Part shown: one piece after another, positions 8,082 through 17,398 of the stretch
How the letters are laid out: each line of letters begins with the position of its first letter
How positions within the stretch are numbered: the stretch's first letter is position 1
NCBI RefSeq assembly: GCF_029968095.1
Contig: NZ_JASCIR010000020.1
Location: 59,064-123,063, forward strand
DNA length: 64,000 nt
Direction: 5' to 3'
Origin: Streptomyces solicavernae
GTDB taxonomy: Bacteria; Actinomycetota; Actinomycetes; Streptomycetales; Streptomycetaceae
Program-made: the position numbers and the translations under genes
Notes under the pieces: generated by a model
Databases searched by the model: none
What the model was told of the DNA's origin: nothing
The model's input: the letters and a program-made list of their open reading frames with translations, nothing else

Positions 8082-9017
8082 TCAGTACACGCTGACCCCG
8101 TACGCGCTCAGCGCCTCCTTCACCGGCTGGAAGAACGTCGTCCCCCCGGAGGAACAGTTCCCGCTGCCACCGGAGGTGAGCCCGATCGCGCGGGACCCGG
8201 AGTAGAGCGGGCCGCCGGAGTCGCCGGGCTCGGCGCACACGTTGGTGCGGATCATGCCGTAGACGATGTCCCCGCCGCCGTAGTTGACCGTCGCGTTGAG
8301 ACCGGTGACGGAGCCTCTGTGGGTGCCGGTGGTGGAGCCGCGCCGGGTGACGGACATTCCGACCGTGGCGTCGGCCGCGCTGGTGATGTCCTGCCCGCCG
8401 ACGGTACCCGGGTGGGACAGCCCGGTGTTGGAGTAGCGCACCAGGCCGTAGTCGTTGCCGGGGAAGCTGGATCCGGCCGTCGGGCCGATGGTGGTGGTGC
8501 GGGCGGAGTTGGCGTACCAGGTGCCCGCGCCGTCGGTGCAGTGCCCGGCCGTCACGAAGTAGTACGTGCTGCCGCTGCGGACGTTGAATCCGGCCGAGCA
8601 GCGCCAGCTGGACGCGTAGATCGCGTCGCCGCCGGAGAGCAGCTTGCTGAACTTGCCGGGGGTGCGCTCGATCTTGAGGGCGCCGGCGTTCGTACCGGCT
8701 TCGCGCTTGATCTTGTTGATCTCGGCCTGGGAGACGGTGCTGTCGACCGTCACGAGGACACGGCCGGACTTCGGGTCCACGTTCCAGGCCGTGCCCGCGA
8801 CATCGGCCTCCAGGACCGCGTCGCTCGCCTTGTCGAGCTGGGCGCTGCTGTAGGCGGTGGCCTCGTCCGCGCTGGCGGCGGGTGCGGCGAACGCGCCGGC
8901 GGCGACGAGGGATCCGGCCACGACGGCCAGGGACGCGCGTCTCGCGACGCTGCTGCGGGGGGTGAGTGTGGGGGTGGGTGTGGGGGTGGGTGTGGGGGTG
9001 GTGCGCTTGATCCTCAC
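8082..9017 (-). CDS. Secreted streptogrisin B-like S1E serine protease
   Basis: 311 aa. Very close to S. griseus protease B as I recall it: propeptide segment VDSTVSQAEINKIK, junction LLSGGDAIYASS, then His in VTAGHC (~159), Asp in GNDYGLV (~188), Ser in EPGDSGG (~267) and C-terminus SAYGVSVY. Secreted pre-pro-enzyme with an alpha-lytic-type propeptide acting as folding chaperone. The GTG at 9017 has GGAGG 8 nt upstream. The n-region of the signal peptide contains a Thr-Pro run (TTPTPTPTPTPTLTP) encoded by a 12-bp tandem repeat, absent from the S. griseus protein. Confidence 0.94.
   Translation of the reverse strand: MRIKRTTPTPTPTPTPTLTPRSSVARRASLAVVAGSLVAAGAFAAPAASADEATAYSSAQLDKASDAVLEADVAGTAWNVDPKSGRVLVTVDSTVSQAEINKIKREAGTNAGALKIERTPGKFSKLLSGGDAIYASSWRCSAGFNVRSGSTYYFVTAGHCTDGAGTWYANSARTTTIGPTAGSSFPGNDYGLVRYSNTGLSHPGTVGGQDITSAADATVGMSVTRRGSTTGTHRGSVTGLNATVNYGGGDIVYGMIRTNVCAEPGDSGGPLYSGSRAIGLTSGGSGNCSSGGTTFFQPVKEALSAYGVSVY
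8958..9001. repeat. 12-bp tandem repeat inside a signal-peptide coding region
   Basis: GGGTGTGGGGGT units (about 3.5) encode Thr-Pro repeats near the N-terminus of the protease. Gain or loss of a unit keeps the reading frame. Confidence 0.75.
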
Positions 9018-9235
9018 TTCGCGTTCCTCCGAGGGAATCGGGGGCCCGCCTGGGGAGCGGGCCCGTGAGGCGCAGCCGGGGGCGGGCGGCCCGGGTCCGG
9101 TGTTCGGAATCCGGAACTCACTGTGCCCCTGACAAGCGCTGGCTCGGAGTATTCGGTTGGCGTGAAGGGTGCACAAGGCCAGCTTTCGGCCGTCTGCGCA
9201 GAACGCACGGCGGCGGCTCCCGCGCCGACCACGGC

Positions 9236-10619
9236 TCAGCCGCACCCGCAGTCACAGTCGCAGCAGTCACAGCCGCCGCCGTCGTCGCCCTCGCCGTCTC
9301 CCCCGCAACAGCTGCAGCAGCCGGAACAGTTGGAGCAGCATTCACAGGCGCTGCAGCAGTCGTTGCACAGCCCCTCCTTGCGCTCCCGGCTCCACGGGTC
9401 GTCGTGCGTGCCGCAGCACAGCTGGCACGTGCAGGCGAGCCCCGCCCACACCAGGGCACCCGGCGATCAGCCCCCGTCGGCCCCGGCGCGGCGGCCGCGG
9501 CCCACCCGGACCACCCGGACCGAACGGCCCACCGGGACCACCCGGCCCGTACGGACCCCCGGGGCCACCGGGGCCACCGGGGCCGGGCTGCTGCGGAGCG
9601 TACGGAGCACCAGGCCCTCCGGGCCCGTACGGCCCCGGCTGCGGATACGAGGCGTCGGGACCGACGGGACCGCCGGAACCGCCGGAACCGCCAGGCCCAC
9701 CAGGACCGCCGAAGACGCCACCGCCGCCCGGGCCGCCGCCGCCCGCCGGATGATGGGCGCAGCCCGTCGTACCGAAGGCGCGGTCCACGGAGCGCGGCAG
9801 TTCGTGCACGAGCAGCCGGTGCGCGAGAGCGGCGTCGGTGAACTCCACGTCCCGCAGGGCGAGTCGGATGCCGCGCAGCGCGTCGTCGGCGAGCCTGCGG
9901 GCCTCGGCGAGGGAGGTGCCGGTCGCGGCCAGCGGGTTCCACGCCCCGCGCGCGGCGTCCTCCTCGCGGTCCTCGACGGCGTCCAGGAGGTGCGCGAGCC
10001 GCCCGAAGAGCCGGCCCGCCTCGGCGAGCGGAGCCGCGTTGCCCGGCCGTCCGGCGAGCTGCGCGGTGTGCGCGAACGCGGCGGCGGTCGCGGTCTCGGT
10101 GGGCTCGGTGACGACGAGCAGCGAGGTGCCGGGCCCGGCGAGCGCCTCGATGCCGCCCTGCCGCTGCACCGCCTCCACGAGTACGGCGGTGTCGAAGCCG
10201 ACGTCGGCCCCGGTGCGCGCCCCGGCCCGGCCCCAGGAGCGGGCCACCCGGCGCGCCGCCACGGCGACCGGTCTGCGCCCCAACATCCCGTCCCCGTCGG
10301 CCACATGGTCGCGCACCTTCGCCGAGGCGAGCACGAGCGAGACGGCCGCCGCGAGCCGCGCGCCCTCGCCCTGGGTGACCGACGCGCCGCGCATCCCGCG
10401 CAGCGGACAGGGCCCCGCGGTGCGCCGCCACCCGCCGGCGCGCTCGGCCTGAGCCTCCGTCAGAACCGAGACGAGCAGGCCGTCGTAGTTGGTGACGACC
10501 CGCGCGAACTGGCCGTGATCGCTGCGCAGGGCGAGGCAGAGGCCGCAGAGATGCGCCATCCACTGTGTCTTGAGGCCCTCGCCGAGCCGGTGGCTGCAGG
10601 GCCTGACGATGCCGAACAA
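9236..10619 (-). CDS. DUF5685-like protein with Cys-rich tail, interrupted by a frameshift
   Basis: Unknown function; the family resembles what I recall as DUF5685. From the TTG at 10619 (GGGGGAG 5 nt upstream) the frame reads FGIVRPCSHRLGEGLKTQWM, a CGLC motif, a mostly helical body, then a Gly/Pro-rich linker (GPGGPGG repeats). The main frame then drifts into Arg/Pro-rich residues. The expected tail (VWAGLACTCQLCCGTHDDPW, then over 20 Cys in about 70 residues) continues in the next frame, to a stop at 9236. The switch needs removal of one G from the GGG at 9454..9456. Either a sequencing error or a real mutation; metal binding by the tail is inference. Confidence 0.7.
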
Positions 10620-10902
10620 GACGGCTCCCCCATGAGTCGCTGATGACGTGCGACCGCATCGTATCGGCCAGGTCCGACAGCCCGACACGCCCGCCGTCAC
10701 CCGTACGCGCCGACAAGTCATATTTCACTCACTGTCAGCAGCAGTGCCTGGCAGGACCCTTGGAGAATGGGGGTGCGTTCTGCACCAGTACCGTCACGAA
10801 AGGCCCGTGGCGCGACTAACCGCTTGGTCGGAGCGACGCAACTTCCGCATCATGGACGACCATAGGGGTGCGGACAGCAGGACCGCTTGAGAGGAGGCGT
10901 CC
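10620..10902. other. Divergent promoter region between the DUF5685-like gene and sepF
   Basis: 283 bp, no supported gene. It should carry both promoters; no clear boxes were assigned. The AGGAGG of sepF is at the right edge. Confidence 0.4.
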
Positions 10903-11349
10903 ATGGGATCGGTACGTAAGGCGAGTGCCTGGCTTGGCCTCGTCGACGACAACGATGACGAGCGTTACTACGACGGTTACGAGGACGACCGGGCCGAGGA
11001 GTCCGAGCCCGGCGAGGCCTGGGTGACCGACCCCCGCGTGCGGGCGGCCGGCGAGCAGGCCGAGGAGACCGGCCGCCGGATCGGCACCATCGCCCCGGAC
11101 GGCTTCCGGGACGCGCGCGCCATCGGCGAGCTGTTCCGGGACGGCGTGCCGGTCATCATCAACCTGACCTCGATGGATCCCGGCGACGCCAAACGCGTGG
11201 TGGACTTCGCGGCCGGCCTGACCTTCGGTCTGCGCGGCTCCATCGAGCGGGTGGCGACCCGGGTCTTCCTGCTCACCCCGGCCGACACCGCGATCGTCAA
11301 CGGCGAGGCGACGGGCCGGCCTTCGGACGGCTTCTTCAACCAGAGCTAG
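10903..11349 (+). CDS. sepF: SepF-like cell division protein (SflA/SepF2 type)
   Basis: 148 aa. Short N-terminal helix (MGSVRKASAWLGLVDD), an acidic Asp/Glu/Tyr linker to about residue 45, then the SepF globular domain with VPVIINLTSMDPGDAKRVVDFAAGL and TRVFLLTP. SepF proteins bind FtsZ and membranes and position division septa. Streptomyces has several; lack of linkage to ftsZ, and the neighbours here, fit the second paralogue rather than the ftsZ-linked one. The ATG is preceded by AGGAGG at suitable distance. Confidence 0.9.
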   Translation: MGSVRKASAWLGLVDDNDDERYYDGYEDDRAEESEPGEAWVTDPRVRAAGEQAEETGRRIGTIAPDGFRDARAIGELFRDGVPVIINLTSMDPGDAKRVVDFAAGLTFGLRGSIERVATRVFLLTPADTAIVNGEATGRPSDGFFNQS

Positions 11350-11401
11350 GCCGGCAGGCCGCTCACCGCACTCCCCCGGACCCGTTCCGGCGCCCTTCGG
11401 C

Positions 11402-12598
11402 CTACCGGAACGCGTCGAGCCCGGTGAGCGCCTTGCCGAGCACCAGCTGATGCATCTCGACGGTGCCCTCGTAGGTCAGCACCGATTCGAGATTCGTCGC
11501 ATGCCGCATCACGGGGTATTCGAGCGAGATCCCGTTGGCCCCGAGGATCGTCCGTGAGGTGCGGCAGATCTCGATGGCCTCGCGTACGTTGTTGAGCTTG
11601 CCGAAACTGACCTGTTCCGGCCGCAGCCGGCCCGCGTCGAGGCGGCGCCCCAGGTGGTGGGCGAGCAGGATCCCCTTGTGCAGTTCGAGCGCCATGTCGG
11701 CGAGCTTGGCCTGGGTGAGCTGGAAGCCGCCGATGGGCCTGCCGAACTGCTCCCGCGTCTTCGCGTACTCCACCGCCGCCTCGAAGGACGAGCGGGCCGC
11801 TCCCATCGCGCCCCAGACGATGCCGTAGCGCGCGTGGCTCAGGCAGCTGAGCGGGCCGCGCAGACCGGTGACCTCGGGCAGCACCGCGTCGGCGGGCAGC
11901 CTGACCTCGTCCAGGACGAGTTCGCTGGTGACCGAGGCGCGCAGGGACCACTTGTGCTTGATCTCGGGGGCGGAGAAGCCGGGGCTGTCCGTGGGGACGA
12001 CGAAGCCGCGGATGCCGTCGTCCGTCTGCGCCCAGACGACCGCGACCCCGGCGACGGAGCCGTTGGTGATCCACATCTTGCGGCCGGTCAGGATCCAGTC
12101 CGTGCCGTCGCGCTTCGCGTGGGTGCTCATCGAGGAGGGGTCGGAGCCGTGGTCGGGCTCGGTGAGGCCGAAGCAGCCGATGACCTCGCCGGCCGCCATC
12201 CGCGGCAGCCACTGCTGCTTCTGCTCCTCGGAGCCGAACTTCCAGATCGCGTACATCGCGAGGGAGCCCTGCACCGAGACCAGGGAGCGGATGCCGGAGT
12301 CGGCGGCCTCCAGCTCCAGGCAGGCCAGGCCGTACTGGACGGCGCTCGCGCCCGCGCAGCCGTAGCCGGTGAGGGACATGCCGAGGGCGCCGATCCCGCC
12401 GAGCTCCCGGGCCAGTTCGCGTACGCCGGGCAGCTCGCCGCGCTCGTACCAGTCGGCGATGTGCGGCAGGACGCGGTCCCGGGCCCAGCTGCGGACGGTG
12501 TCGCGGATCGCGAGGTCCTCGGGGTCGAGGAGGTCGTCGAGGCCGAGCGGGTCGGCGGGGTCGAACGGCGGCAGGGCGGGGCGGGACGGGGACGGCAT
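11402..12598 (-). CDS. Acyl-CoA dehydrogenase, glutaryl-CoA dehydrogenase-like
   Basis: 398 aa flavoenzyme of the ACAD family. N-terminal helical domain; a middle beta domain with FGLTEPDHGSD and W-I-TNG flavin-contact segments; and a C-terminal helical domain with REQFGRPIGGFQL. The base Glu is in LTYEGTVEMHQL near the C-terminus. The position and the YEGT context match glutaryl-CoA dehydrogenases, so oxidation of a short acyl-CoA such as glutaryl-CoA is likely but unproven. The ATG at 12598 has GGAGG 7 nt upstream. A TetR-style palindrome lies 23 nt upstream, so repression by an unlinked regulator is plausible. Confidence 0.88.
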   Translation of the reverse strand: MPSPSRPALPPFDPADPLGLDDLLDPEDLAIRDTVRSWARDRVLPHIADWYERGELPGVRELARELGGIGALGMSLTGYGCAGASAVQYGLACLELEAADSGIRSLVSVQGSLAMYAIWKFGSEEQKQQWLPRMAAGEVIGCFGLTEPDHGSDPSSMSTHAKRDGTDWILTGRKMWITNGSVAGVAVVWAQTDDGIRGFVVPTDSPGFSAPEIKHKWSLRASVTSELVLDEVRLPADAVLPEVTGLRGPLSCLSHARYGIVWGAMGAARSSFEAAVEYAKTREQFGRPIGGFQLTQAKLADMALELHKGILLAHHLGRRLDAGRLRPEQVSFGKLNNVREAIEICRTSRTILGANGISLEYPVMRHATNLESVLTYEGTVEMHQLVLGKALTGLDAFR

Positions 12599-12620
12599 GA
12601 CGGGGCCTCCGGACACGTAA

Positions 12621-12637
12621 AACTAGCAGTGTTAGTT
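12621..12637. promoter_or_regulatory. TetR-style palindromic operator candidate
   Basis: AACTAGCAGTGTTAGTT: 17-bp dyad with half-site TGTTAGTT and one mismatch, in the AT-rich promoter region of the acyl-CoA dehydrogenase gene and just after the 3' end of the exporter gene. Confidence 0.5.
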
Positions 12638-12702
12638 ATGGTGTGCTGCCGACGGTACGGCTCCGGGAAGCCGCACGTCCAGAGTGTGCCCGGTGCCCGG
12701 TC

Positions 12703-14382
12703 TCAGGCGGAGGACTCGGCGGGCAGCGCCTCGCGGTCCCGCTGGGCCGGGGCGGTCTTGAGCAGTCCGCGCTCACCGGTCGCGGGACAGGCGCCCTCGT
12801 CCGGCGCGGCGGCGGAGAGGTCCATGGTGCGGGGCAGGCGCAGGGCGGCCAGGGCGCCGATGAGGAGCAGGCCCGCGCTGGCGTACAGGGTGACGTGGAG
12901 TCCGTGCACGAAGGAGTCGCGGGCGGCGGTGCGCAGTGCGGCGCCGGGGCCGGAGCCGAGGCCCTGGGCGATCTCGTACGCCTCGCCGAGGGAGTGCCGG
13001 GCGGCGGCCACATCGGCGCCGGAGACGCCGGGCACCGCGTCGAGGCGGGGGGCGTAGGCGGCGTTCATGACGCTGCCGATGAAGGCTATGCCGATGCCGC
13101 TGCCCAGCTGGTACGAGGTCTCGCCGATGGCCGCGGCGCCTCCAGCCTGGCCCTGGCTGACGTCGCTGAGCATCGACTCGTACGCGCCGAACAGCGTGGT
13201 CTGCAGGCCGAAGCCGAGCAGCACGAAGCCGGTCAGGAGCAGCGCGAGGTTGTCCTTGTGGCCCATGAAGGTGAGGGTCAGGACGGCGGCGGCGGTGAGG
13301 CAGAAGCCGAGCGAGACCATCAGGCGCGGGCCGAGGCGGGGCAGGATCGAGGACCCGGTGAGCCCGCCGGCCATGGCGGCGAGGGTCAGCGGCACCATCC
13401 TCAGGCCGGTCTGAAGGGGCGAGAGGCCGAGCACCAGCTGCAGGTACTGCGCGGCGATCAGCATCAGGCCGACCAGCGCCAGCATCGCGATGATGATGCA
13501 GCCGACGGAGGTGCCGAAGGCCGGCCGGGAGAACAGGCTGAGGTCGACCAGCGGGTGCTTGCGGCGGCGCTGGCGCCGTACGAAGAGGACCAGGAGCAGC
13601 GCGCCGACGATCAGCGGCACCAGGGTCAGCAGGCTGACGACGCCCGCGCCGCCGCCCGCGCGCTTGATGCCGAGCACCACGCCGAAGAGTCCGGCCGCGG
13701 CCATCAGCGCGCCGATCACGTCCCACGGGCCGTCGCGGTCGCCGGTGGACTCGGCAAGGAGCCAGCGGCCGACCAGAAGGCTGGCGAACATCAGCGGGAT
13801 GTTGATGAGGAAGACCGAGCCCCACCAGAAGTGTTCGAGCAGGAAGCCGCCGAGCAGCGGTCCCGCGGCGGCGCCGACGGCGGCGACCGCGCTCCAGATG
13901 CCGATGGCGAGGGCCCGCTCGCGCCGGTCGGGGAAGACCTGCCGGACGATGGAGAGCGTCGCGGGCATGATCATCGCGCCGCCGACGCCGAGCAGGACGC
14001 GCGCGGCGATCAGCGTCTTGGGCTCGTGCGCGAGCGCCGCCATGGCGGAGGCGACGCCGAAGAGGCCGTACCCGAGGAGCAGGATCCGCCGGCGGCCGAC
14101 GCGGTCGCCGAGGGTGCCGAAGAGGATCAGCAGCGAGGCGCAGACCAGCGGGTAGGAGTCGACGATCCACAGCAGCTGGATGGCGCCGGGCTTGAGGTCC
14201 TCGGTGACGGCCGGAACCGCCACGTGCAGGACCGTCGAGTCGATGGCGACGATGGCGAGGCTGACGCACAGGACTATGAGGACGACCCAGCGGTTGGCGC
14301 CTTCGGGGCGTCCGATGCCCAGGTGTTCCAGGAACCGGGATGCCGAGGGCCGCTGCGGAGCAGCCGTGGTCGTCCCGGTCAT
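12703..14382 (-). CDS. MFS multidrug exporter, DHA2 (EmrB/QacA-like, 14 TM)
   Basis: 559 aa with 14 predicted membrane helices. Motif A GDRVGRRRIL between helices 2 and 3 and motif C-type glycine/alanine-rich helix 5 (AVAAVGAAAGPLLGGFLL) mark a proton-driven drug antiporter. The N-terminus is cytosolic (MTGTTTAAPQRPS...). The ATG at 14382 has GGGAGG 6 nt upstream; a longer frame to 14895 has no support. No TetR gene lies adjacent, unusual for this family. Substrate unknown. Confidence 0.9.
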   Translation of the reverse strand: MTGTTTAAPQRPSASRFLEHLGIGRPEGANRWVVLIVLCVSLAIVAIDSTVLHVAVPAVTEDLKPGAIQLLWIVDSYPLVCASLLILFGTLGDRVGRRRILLLGYGLFGVASAMAALAHEPKTLIAARVLLGVGGAMIMPATLSIVRQVFPDRRERALAIGIWSAVAAVGAAAGPLLGGFLLEHFWWGSVFLINIPLMFASLLVGRWLLAESTGDRDGPWDVIGALMAAAGLFGVVLGIKRAGGGAGVVSLLTLVPLIVGALLLVLFVRRQRRRKHPLVDLSLFSRPAFGTSVGCIIIAMLALVGLMLIAAQYLQLVLGLSPLQTGLRMVPLTLAAMAGGLTGSSILPRLGPRLMVSLGFCLTAAAVLTLTFMGHKDNLALLLTGFVLLGFGLQTTLFGAYESMLSDVSQGQAGGAAAIGETSYQLGSGIGIAFIGSVMNAAYAPRLDAVPGVSGADVAAARHSLGEAYEIAQGLGSGPGAALRTAARDSFVHGLHVTLYASAGLLLIGALAALRLPRTMDLSAAAPDEGACPATGERGLLKTAPAQRDREALPAESSA

Positions 14383-14640
14383 GCAGTACCTCCCAGTGAT
14401 CCCGTACTCAGGCGGTCGGCGGGCGGCGGCTCTGCCTGCGGCAATGTGCCCGACCGGGTGTACGAGTGAGCAGTCAGCGTACGCGAGTTCAGCGCGGGCT
14501 TGGGTGTCCCACCTCTCACGTACCTGAACGACGCGGTGTGGCGTACGCCACGCCCGACCCCCTCTCCCCCGCGTCCGCTCCCCCTTCAGGTACGACCGCC
14601 CGGGGGTATCCGGTTCCCCGCTCCGCCCATAATCGAGCCC

Positions 14641-15798
14641 GTGACCGACCTTGCCCCGTGCGTTCCGACCGACCGCCGCGACCGCGTGCACCGTGCGCTG
14701 CGCCGTGCCGCGCCCGCGCTGCTTGTGTACGCCGGGGTGCGCGCGCTGGGGCTCGTGGTGCTCGCGGGGTGGTCCGCGGCGAACGGAAAGAGCGCGCACA
14801 CGCTGCTGAGCGCGCGCTGGGACTCGCTCTGGTACACCCGCGTCGCCGAGTTCGGCTACGGCTGGGAGACCCGCCTGCCGGACGGCTCGGTCCACTCCAA
14901 CCTGGCGTTCTTCCCGCTGCTCCCCTGGCTGGAACGGCTCGGCGCGGCCGTCAGCCCGCTGTCGTACGCGGACGCGGGCCTGGCGGCGGCGTGGCTCGCC
15001 TCACTCGCGGCGGCGCTCGGGATCTTCCTGGTCGCGGAGCGCCTTTACGGGCTGCGCGCGGGGGTGTGCGCGGTGGCGTTGTGGGCTGTGCTTCCGGTGG
15101 GGATCGTGCAGTCGATGGCGTACAGCGAGTCGCTGTTCACGGCGCTCGCGGCCTGGGCGCTGTACGCGGTGCTGCGCGAGCGGTGGGTGACGGCGGGGGT
15201 GCTCGCGGCGCTCGCCGGGCTGACCCGGCCGGTGGGCGGTGCGGTGGTGGCGGCGCTCTGGGTGACGGCCGCGCTCACGGTCGCGCGCGAGCGCCGTGCG
15301 GACCGGCGGCTGGTGGTCGGTGTGCTGCTCGCGCCGCTCGGGGCGGCCGGCTATGTGCTGTGGGTGGGCCACCGCACGGGCGACGGGATCTTCGGCTATC
15401 TCGACGTACAGGCGCAGTGGGGCAACGGTTTCGACGGGGGGCTCGCGTTCGCCCGGTTCGTCGGGGGGATGCTGACGTCGTTCCCTTCGGTGTTCGCCGG
15501 GCTCGGCCTGATCGTCGGGGTGGGCCTGGTGATCTGGCTGTACGGGGTGTGCGTACGGCAGCAGCAGCCGCCCGCGCTGCTCGTCTACTGCGGGATCGTC
15601 GTGGTGCTCGCGCTCTGCGCCTCGGGGTACTTCGGCTCCAAGCCGCGGCTGCTGCTGCCCGCCTTCCCGCTGCTGCTGCCGCTCGCGGTGGCTCTGGCGC
15701 GGTGGCGGACCCGGCGGGCGGCGGCGCTGCTCGCGGTCGTGGCGGCGGGTTCGGCGGTGTACGGGGCGTTCTGGCTGAACGGGTCGGGACCGCCGTGA
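14641..15798 (+). CDS. Integral membrane mannosyltransferase-like protein (GT-C, PIG-V-like)
   Basis: 385 aa, about 9-10 membrane helices. The first outside loop carries ARWDSLWYTRVAEFGY, the acidic loop typical of GT-C enzymes that use polyprenyl-phosphate sugars; GLTRPVG follows later, as in Mannosyl_trans2/PIG-V proteins. It probably transfers a mannose at the outer membrane face. The GTG at 14641 starts just before the first basic segment; a frame from 14500 adds a Pro-rich stretch without support. It is divergent from the exporter. Confidence 0.75.
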   Translation: MTDLAPCVPTDRRDRVHRALRRAAPALLVYAGVRALGLVVLAGWSAANGKSAHTLLSARWDSLWYTRVAEFGYGWETRLPDGSVHSNLAFFPLLPWLERLGAAVSPLSYADAGLAAAWLASLAAALGIFLVAERLYGLRAGVCAVALWAVLPVGIVQSMAYSESLFTALAAWALYAVLRERWVTAGVLAALAGLTRPVGGAVVAALWVTAALTVARERRADRRLVVGVLLAPLGAAGYVLWVGHRTGDGIFGYLDVQAQWGNGFDGGLAFARFVGGMLTSFPSVFAGLGLIVGVGLVIWLYGVCVRQQQPPALLVYCGIVVVLALCASGYFGSKPRLLLPAFPLLLPLAVALARWRTRRAAALLAVVAAGSAVYGAFWLNGSGPP

Positions 15799-16014
15799 TC
15801 CGGCCACGGAATTCACTTCCCTCGTACGGAATGAATTCAGACACCATCCGAAATCACAGCAGATGAAGATCGAATAAATATCGATCCAAGGTCATCAGCT
15901 TTTACTCGGGGTTCCGGAATAACTCACCGGCTGAGATCAATCCCACATCACATCGTCATCACAAACCCTCTGGTTGGGCCGAGTCGGCCGCTCACTCGCT
16001 GTAGCGTCGATTGA

Positions 16015-17070
16015 GTGCGTACCGAACCAAACCTGACCCGTCTGGACCGGCTCTTTGCCCGGCTGGACCGGGAACCCGAACGGCCGGCGGGCCTCGAAAC
16101 ACCTCGTATGAGTCCGCACCGGATCGTGCTGTTCGGCTCGACGCTGGTCTTCTACCTGCTCATCGTCGTGGCCGTGATCAACACGTCCTGGCTGGTCCGG
16201 CTCGACTGGCAGCTGATGTTCTTCCGGCCCTACCAGCAGTGGCCGGAGCTGCACGCGTACATCGACTACTACGTGGTGCTCGGCCAGCGCGGCCCCACCG
16301 CCGTGATGGTCGCGGCCTGGCTCGGCTGGCGCTCCTGGCGGCAGCACACCCTGCGCCCGCTCCTCATGCTGGGCACCTCGCTGCTGCTGCTCAACGTCAG
16401 CGTCGGCGCGGCCAAGCTGAGCATGGGCCGGGAAGGTCCGCACTACGCCAACGTCATCGGCTCCAACGAGATGTGGCTGACCGGCGACATATTCCCTTCG
16501 GGCCACACCGCCAACGCCGTCGTGACCTGGGGCATCCTCGCCTATCTGGCCTCCTCCGGACGGGCCCGCCGCTATCTCTCGGCGCTCTCCGCGGTGGTCT
16601 CGCTCGGCGTCGGTCTCAGCACGGTCTACCTGGGCACGCACTGGCTGAGCGACGTCCTCCTCGGCTGGGCCGCGGGGCTGCTCATCCTGCTGGCGCTGCC
16701 CTGGTTCGAGCCGCTGATCGCCCGCGCCGAGGTCTGTATCCTCGCCCGGCGCGACCGGTACCTGCCGGGCCTGCGCGGCCGCCTGCCGGTTCCCGCGCCG
16801 GCCGGTGCGCCCACGCTGTTCCCGCAGCCGGCGCCCGTCCCCGACGACGACGTGCCGGTACGCGAGCCGGTGGGCGCCGGACACGGTGGCCGGGCGCCGA
16901 CGCACTTCAGCACCCAGCGGTACACGGTCCGCTCGGAGCGCGCCCCGGTCACCCCGACCGGCAGCCGCCGCCCCGCCCCGCACGCGACCCACACCTCGCA
17001 CGGCGCCCACGCCGACGGCACCGGCCGCACCGGCCGCCCCGCACCGGCCCGCCCGGTGGCCGGCGGCTGA
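16015..17070 (+). CDS. PAP2-family membrane phosphatase
   Basis: 351 aa. Six helices in the first 240 residues; PAP2 motifs in order: KLSMGREGP, PSGHTANAV and TVYLGTHWLSDVLLGW (His and Asp of motif 3). Acts as lipid or diphosphate phosphatase with the active site outside. A Pro/Ala/Thr-rich cytosolic tail of about 110 residues follows. GTG start at 16015; ends at a strong hairpin. Confidence 0.88.
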   Translation: MRTEPNLTRLDRLFARLDREPERPAGLETPRMSPHRIVLFGSTLVFYLLIVVAVINTSWLVRLDWQLMFFRPYQQWPELHAYIDYYVVLGQRGPTAVMVAAWLGWRSWRQHTLRPLLMLGTSLLLLNVSVGAAKLSMGREGPHYANVIGSNEMWLTGDIFPSGHTANAVVTWGILAYLASSGRARRYLSALSAVVSLGVGLSTVYLGTHWLSDVLLGWAAGLLILLALPWFEPLIARAEVCILARRDRYLPGLRGRLPVPAPAGAPTLFPQPAPVPDDDVPVREPVGAGHGGRAPTHFSTQRYTVRSERAPVTPTGSRRPAPHATHTSHGAHADGTGRTGRPAPARPVAGG

Positions 17071-17110
17071 GCCCGGGACCGCGGGGGCGGTACGCACCAC
17101 TGCCCCGCAC

Positions 17111-17154
17111 GCGCAGGCCCCGGCTCCCCTTCACCAGGGGGCCGGGGCCTGCGC
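17111..17154. terminator. Strong bidirectional terminator
   Basis: 14-bp perfect outer stem (GCGCAGGCCCCGGC with its complement) plus a CCCCT/AGGGG inner stem, between convergent PAP2 and I78 genes. Confidence 0.8.
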
Positions 17155-17182
17155 CGTACCGGCATCGGGGGACGCCGGCCGC

Positions 17183-17398
17183 TCAGCCCTTCCAGCAGCG
17201 CTTCACGGTGCCGTCGCCGACCTCGAAGTTCAGCCGTCCCGCCAGGTACTCCATGGTCACGATCGCGCCCGGCGGCAGCGACCTGACGGTGGACCAGCCG
17301 CGCTCGCGGGCCAGGCGTTCGGCACTCTCGGCGTCGAGTCCGACGTACGCGTCGGGGGTGTCCTGCGGTTCTGCGGGGGGTGTGGGTAGGGGTGCCAT
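17183..17398 (-). CDS. I78-family peptidase inhibitor-like small protein
   Basis: 71 aa. After a Pro-rich start come YVGLDAESAERLARERGW, VRSLPPGAIVTMEYLAGRLNFEVGDG and a terminal KRCW. This is the I78 (potato inhibitor I-like) pattern, in which a reactive loop (here PPGAIVTMEY) binds serine proteases; the conserved RLNxxVD is RLNFEVG. There is no signal peptide, so a cytosolic role is likely. ATG at 17398 with a weak GGTGA upstream. Confidence 0.75.
   Translation of the reverse strand: MAPLPTPPAEPQDTPDAYVGLDAESAERLARERGWSTVRSLPPGAIVTMEYLAGRLNFEVGDGTVKRCWKG

Noticed and set aside
9342..9454. In-frame C-terminus of the DUF5685-like gene (Arg/Pro-rich)
   Set aside because: Composition changes abruptly at 9455; the neighbouring frame gives a conserved-looking Cys-rich tail.
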